A stretch of DNA of 47,979 nt from a virus. The stretch lies in the IMG/VR virus record IMGVR_UViG_3300040806_003504, positions 1-47,979 of that record; one strand, written 5' to 3'. A program made the translations under genes and the position numbers. The notes under the pieces are model-generated. The model ran no database searches. It worked only from the letters and a program-made list of their open reading frames with translations, and was not told the origin of the DNA. Shown here piece by piece: positions 47,093 through 47,979 of this stretch. How positions within the stretch are numbered: the first letter of the stretch is position 1; the number at the start of each line of letters is the position of its first letter.

Positions 47093-47979
47093 ATGTTACA
47101 GCAATTATTAGAAGATCATATATTAGACGGAAAGAATCCTCATAAGTGCTATCTTTTAGCAAAAGAGTATGATAAGTTAGAACAAGGAGCTATGGCAGTA
47201 TCCTTATATTTAAAAGCTGCTGATTTAGCTTCATCAGAATTTGTTGATAATAAAGAACTTCAATACAAATGTATGATAGGTATTGGTCGATGTTATGAAA
47301 GACAGAGAGATAGAGGATTTACAGTAGAAGGTGCGTTTCTTGACGCAGTTGCATTATTACCTACAAGACCTGAAGCTCATTATCATTTATGTAAACATTA
47401 CGAAGGTAAATCTTTATGGAAACATTGTTTAAGTCATGCGGAGCTTGCACTTAATCATTATCACATTGAAGAGAATTGCGAACTGGGTTTTCCTGGATAC
47501 GAAAACTTATTATATTATCAAGCATTAGCAAACTGGTATATTTCAGGGCAACAAAATGCCAAGCAATTATTCTTCAGTTTAAAATACAGACATAAATTGA
47601 AACCATCTTTGAGTGAAAGAGTTGAAAGGATCGTAAATAATATTTGGTATCCTGATGTTATTCCATACACCATAGAAGACTTTGAAAGAATTAAGTTCAT
47701 ATTTCCAAATTTAGAAAGAATTATTAGAAATCACTCAAAACATTTTCAAGATATATTTGTTCTATCTGCTTTTAACGGTAAAAGAAACGGTTCTTATTTA
47801 GAAATTGGTTCAGGTGATCCCTTTGTTCATAATAATACTGCATTACTTGAAACTGAATTTAATTGGAAAGGTATTTCTATTGACAATTCTGAAGCTTTAT
47901 GTTATAAGTTTAAAGAGATGAGAAATAATACTGTCATATGTTCAGATGCAACCGCTATTCCTTTTGAAAATATGTTAAA
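47093..47979 (+). CDS. TPR domain plus FkbM-like methyltransferase, 3'-truncated by window edge
   Basis: An ORF open to the window edge (295 full codons visible), starting at ATG 47093 with AGGGGA upstream, three bases after the previous stop. The first ~190 residues are helical and TPR-like: KCYLLAKEYDKLEQGAMAVS, YKCMIGIGRCYERQRD and EAHYHLCKHYEG...CLSHAELAL, the last two unit-like. A C-terminal domain then begins with NGSYLEIGSGDPFVHNNTAL, matching the FkbM/Methyltransf_21 SAM motif I (glycine-rich after E-I-G), and continues with W-K-G-I-S-I-D (second strand and acidic end) and V-I-C-S-D-A (motif with Asp). FkbM-type enzymes methylate sugar or polyketide oxygens. Its direct link to the beta-propeller gene suggests a shared glycan pathway. 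Domain call is good; substrate unknown. Confidence 0.72.
   Translation, partial: MLQQLLEDHILDGKNPHKCYLLAKEYDKLEQGAMAVSLYLKAADLASSEFVDNKELQYKCMIGIGRCYERQRDRGFTVEGAFLDAVALLPTRPEAHYHLCKHYEGKSLWKHCLSHAELALNHYHIEENCELGFPGYENLLYYQALANWYISGQQNAKQLFFSLKYRHKLKPSLSERVERIVNNIWYPDVIPYTIEDFERIKFIFPNLERIIRNHSKHFQDIFVLSAFNGKRNGSYLEIGSGDPFVHNNTALLETEFNWKGISIDNSEALCYKFKEMRNNTVICSDATAIPFENML

Noticed and set aside
47518-47700. Opposite-strand ORF inside the TPR-methyltransferase gene
   Set aside because: It overlaps a gene with recognisable domain motifs, has no start signal and its product has no features.
46055-47979. Fusion of the propeller and the TPR-methyltransferase as one frame-shifted gene
   Set aside because: The first gene has a clear conserved end and stop. 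The next has its own AGGGGA ribosome site and ATG three bases later, so two normal genes fit better than a frameshift.
1-47979. tRNA genes
   Set aside because: I looked for cloverleaf-like stretches in the intergenic gaps; all are shorter than about 145 bases and none shows the conserved tRNA arms. A tRNA scan was not possible.

Overview
The window is a gene-dense, AT-rich, single-strand segment of the late structural region of a large tailed phage, most likely a marine T4-like myovirus of the cyanophage/pelagiphage type. The supporting signs are a gp8-like baseplate wedge protein, a large baseplate-associated protein with a DUF4815-like start, the small proteins that usually sit between such genes, several very large fibre genes, and T4-type late promoter octamers (TATAAATA) in front of transcription units. 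Every convincing gene is on the + strand and intergenic gaps are 0-145 bases. The host cannot be determined from this sequence, and no tRNA, integrase, CRISPR array or insertion sequence was seen.

Layout. 2-1321: the C-terminal part of a subtilisin-like protease, cut by the window edge. 1370-8978: baseplate block (gp8-like wedge, a 1,814-residue DUF4815-like structural protein, a 60-residue coiled-coil protein). 8980-44770: about 36 kb given over to adhesin and fibre proteins. These are a 414-residue fibre with an S74 chaperone domain, a 3,307-residue multi-repeat giant, a 141-residue structural protein, a 1,706-residue collagen-like fibre with an S74 domain, a 112-residue Ig-like protein, a 1,317-residue fibre, a 1,096-residue fibre, and a roughly 3,709-residue fibre with an S74 domain. 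44757-46022: three small proteins, two of them tandem paralogues. 46055-47979: a beta-propeller glycosidase/phosphorylase-like protein (GH130-like) followed by a TPR plus FkbM-type methyltransferase protein that runs out of the window.

How the genes fit together. The left block builds the baseplate, and the long middle block supplies fibres that would attach to it and contact the cell surface. Three fibres end in the self-cleaving intramolecular chaperone (S74) that trimerises and folds fibre shafts. The shafts are built from different repeat families: collagen triplets, beta-helix-like Asn/Thr repeats, a KC-x-RD helical module, a YYDxNNTxYYxDP module and beta-rich fibre modules. Several modules are shared between neighbouring fibres, which suggests duplication and shuffling. 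The last two genes look like glycan-related functions placed directly downstream of the adhesins. A rho-independent terminator at 25865-25900 and late promoters before 10274, 20696, 25961 and 45238 divide the region into separate late units.

I found no clear new enzymatic system such as a defence locus or a diversity-generating retroelement. The most unusual content is the number and size of modular adhesins and the glycan-enzyme pair beside them.
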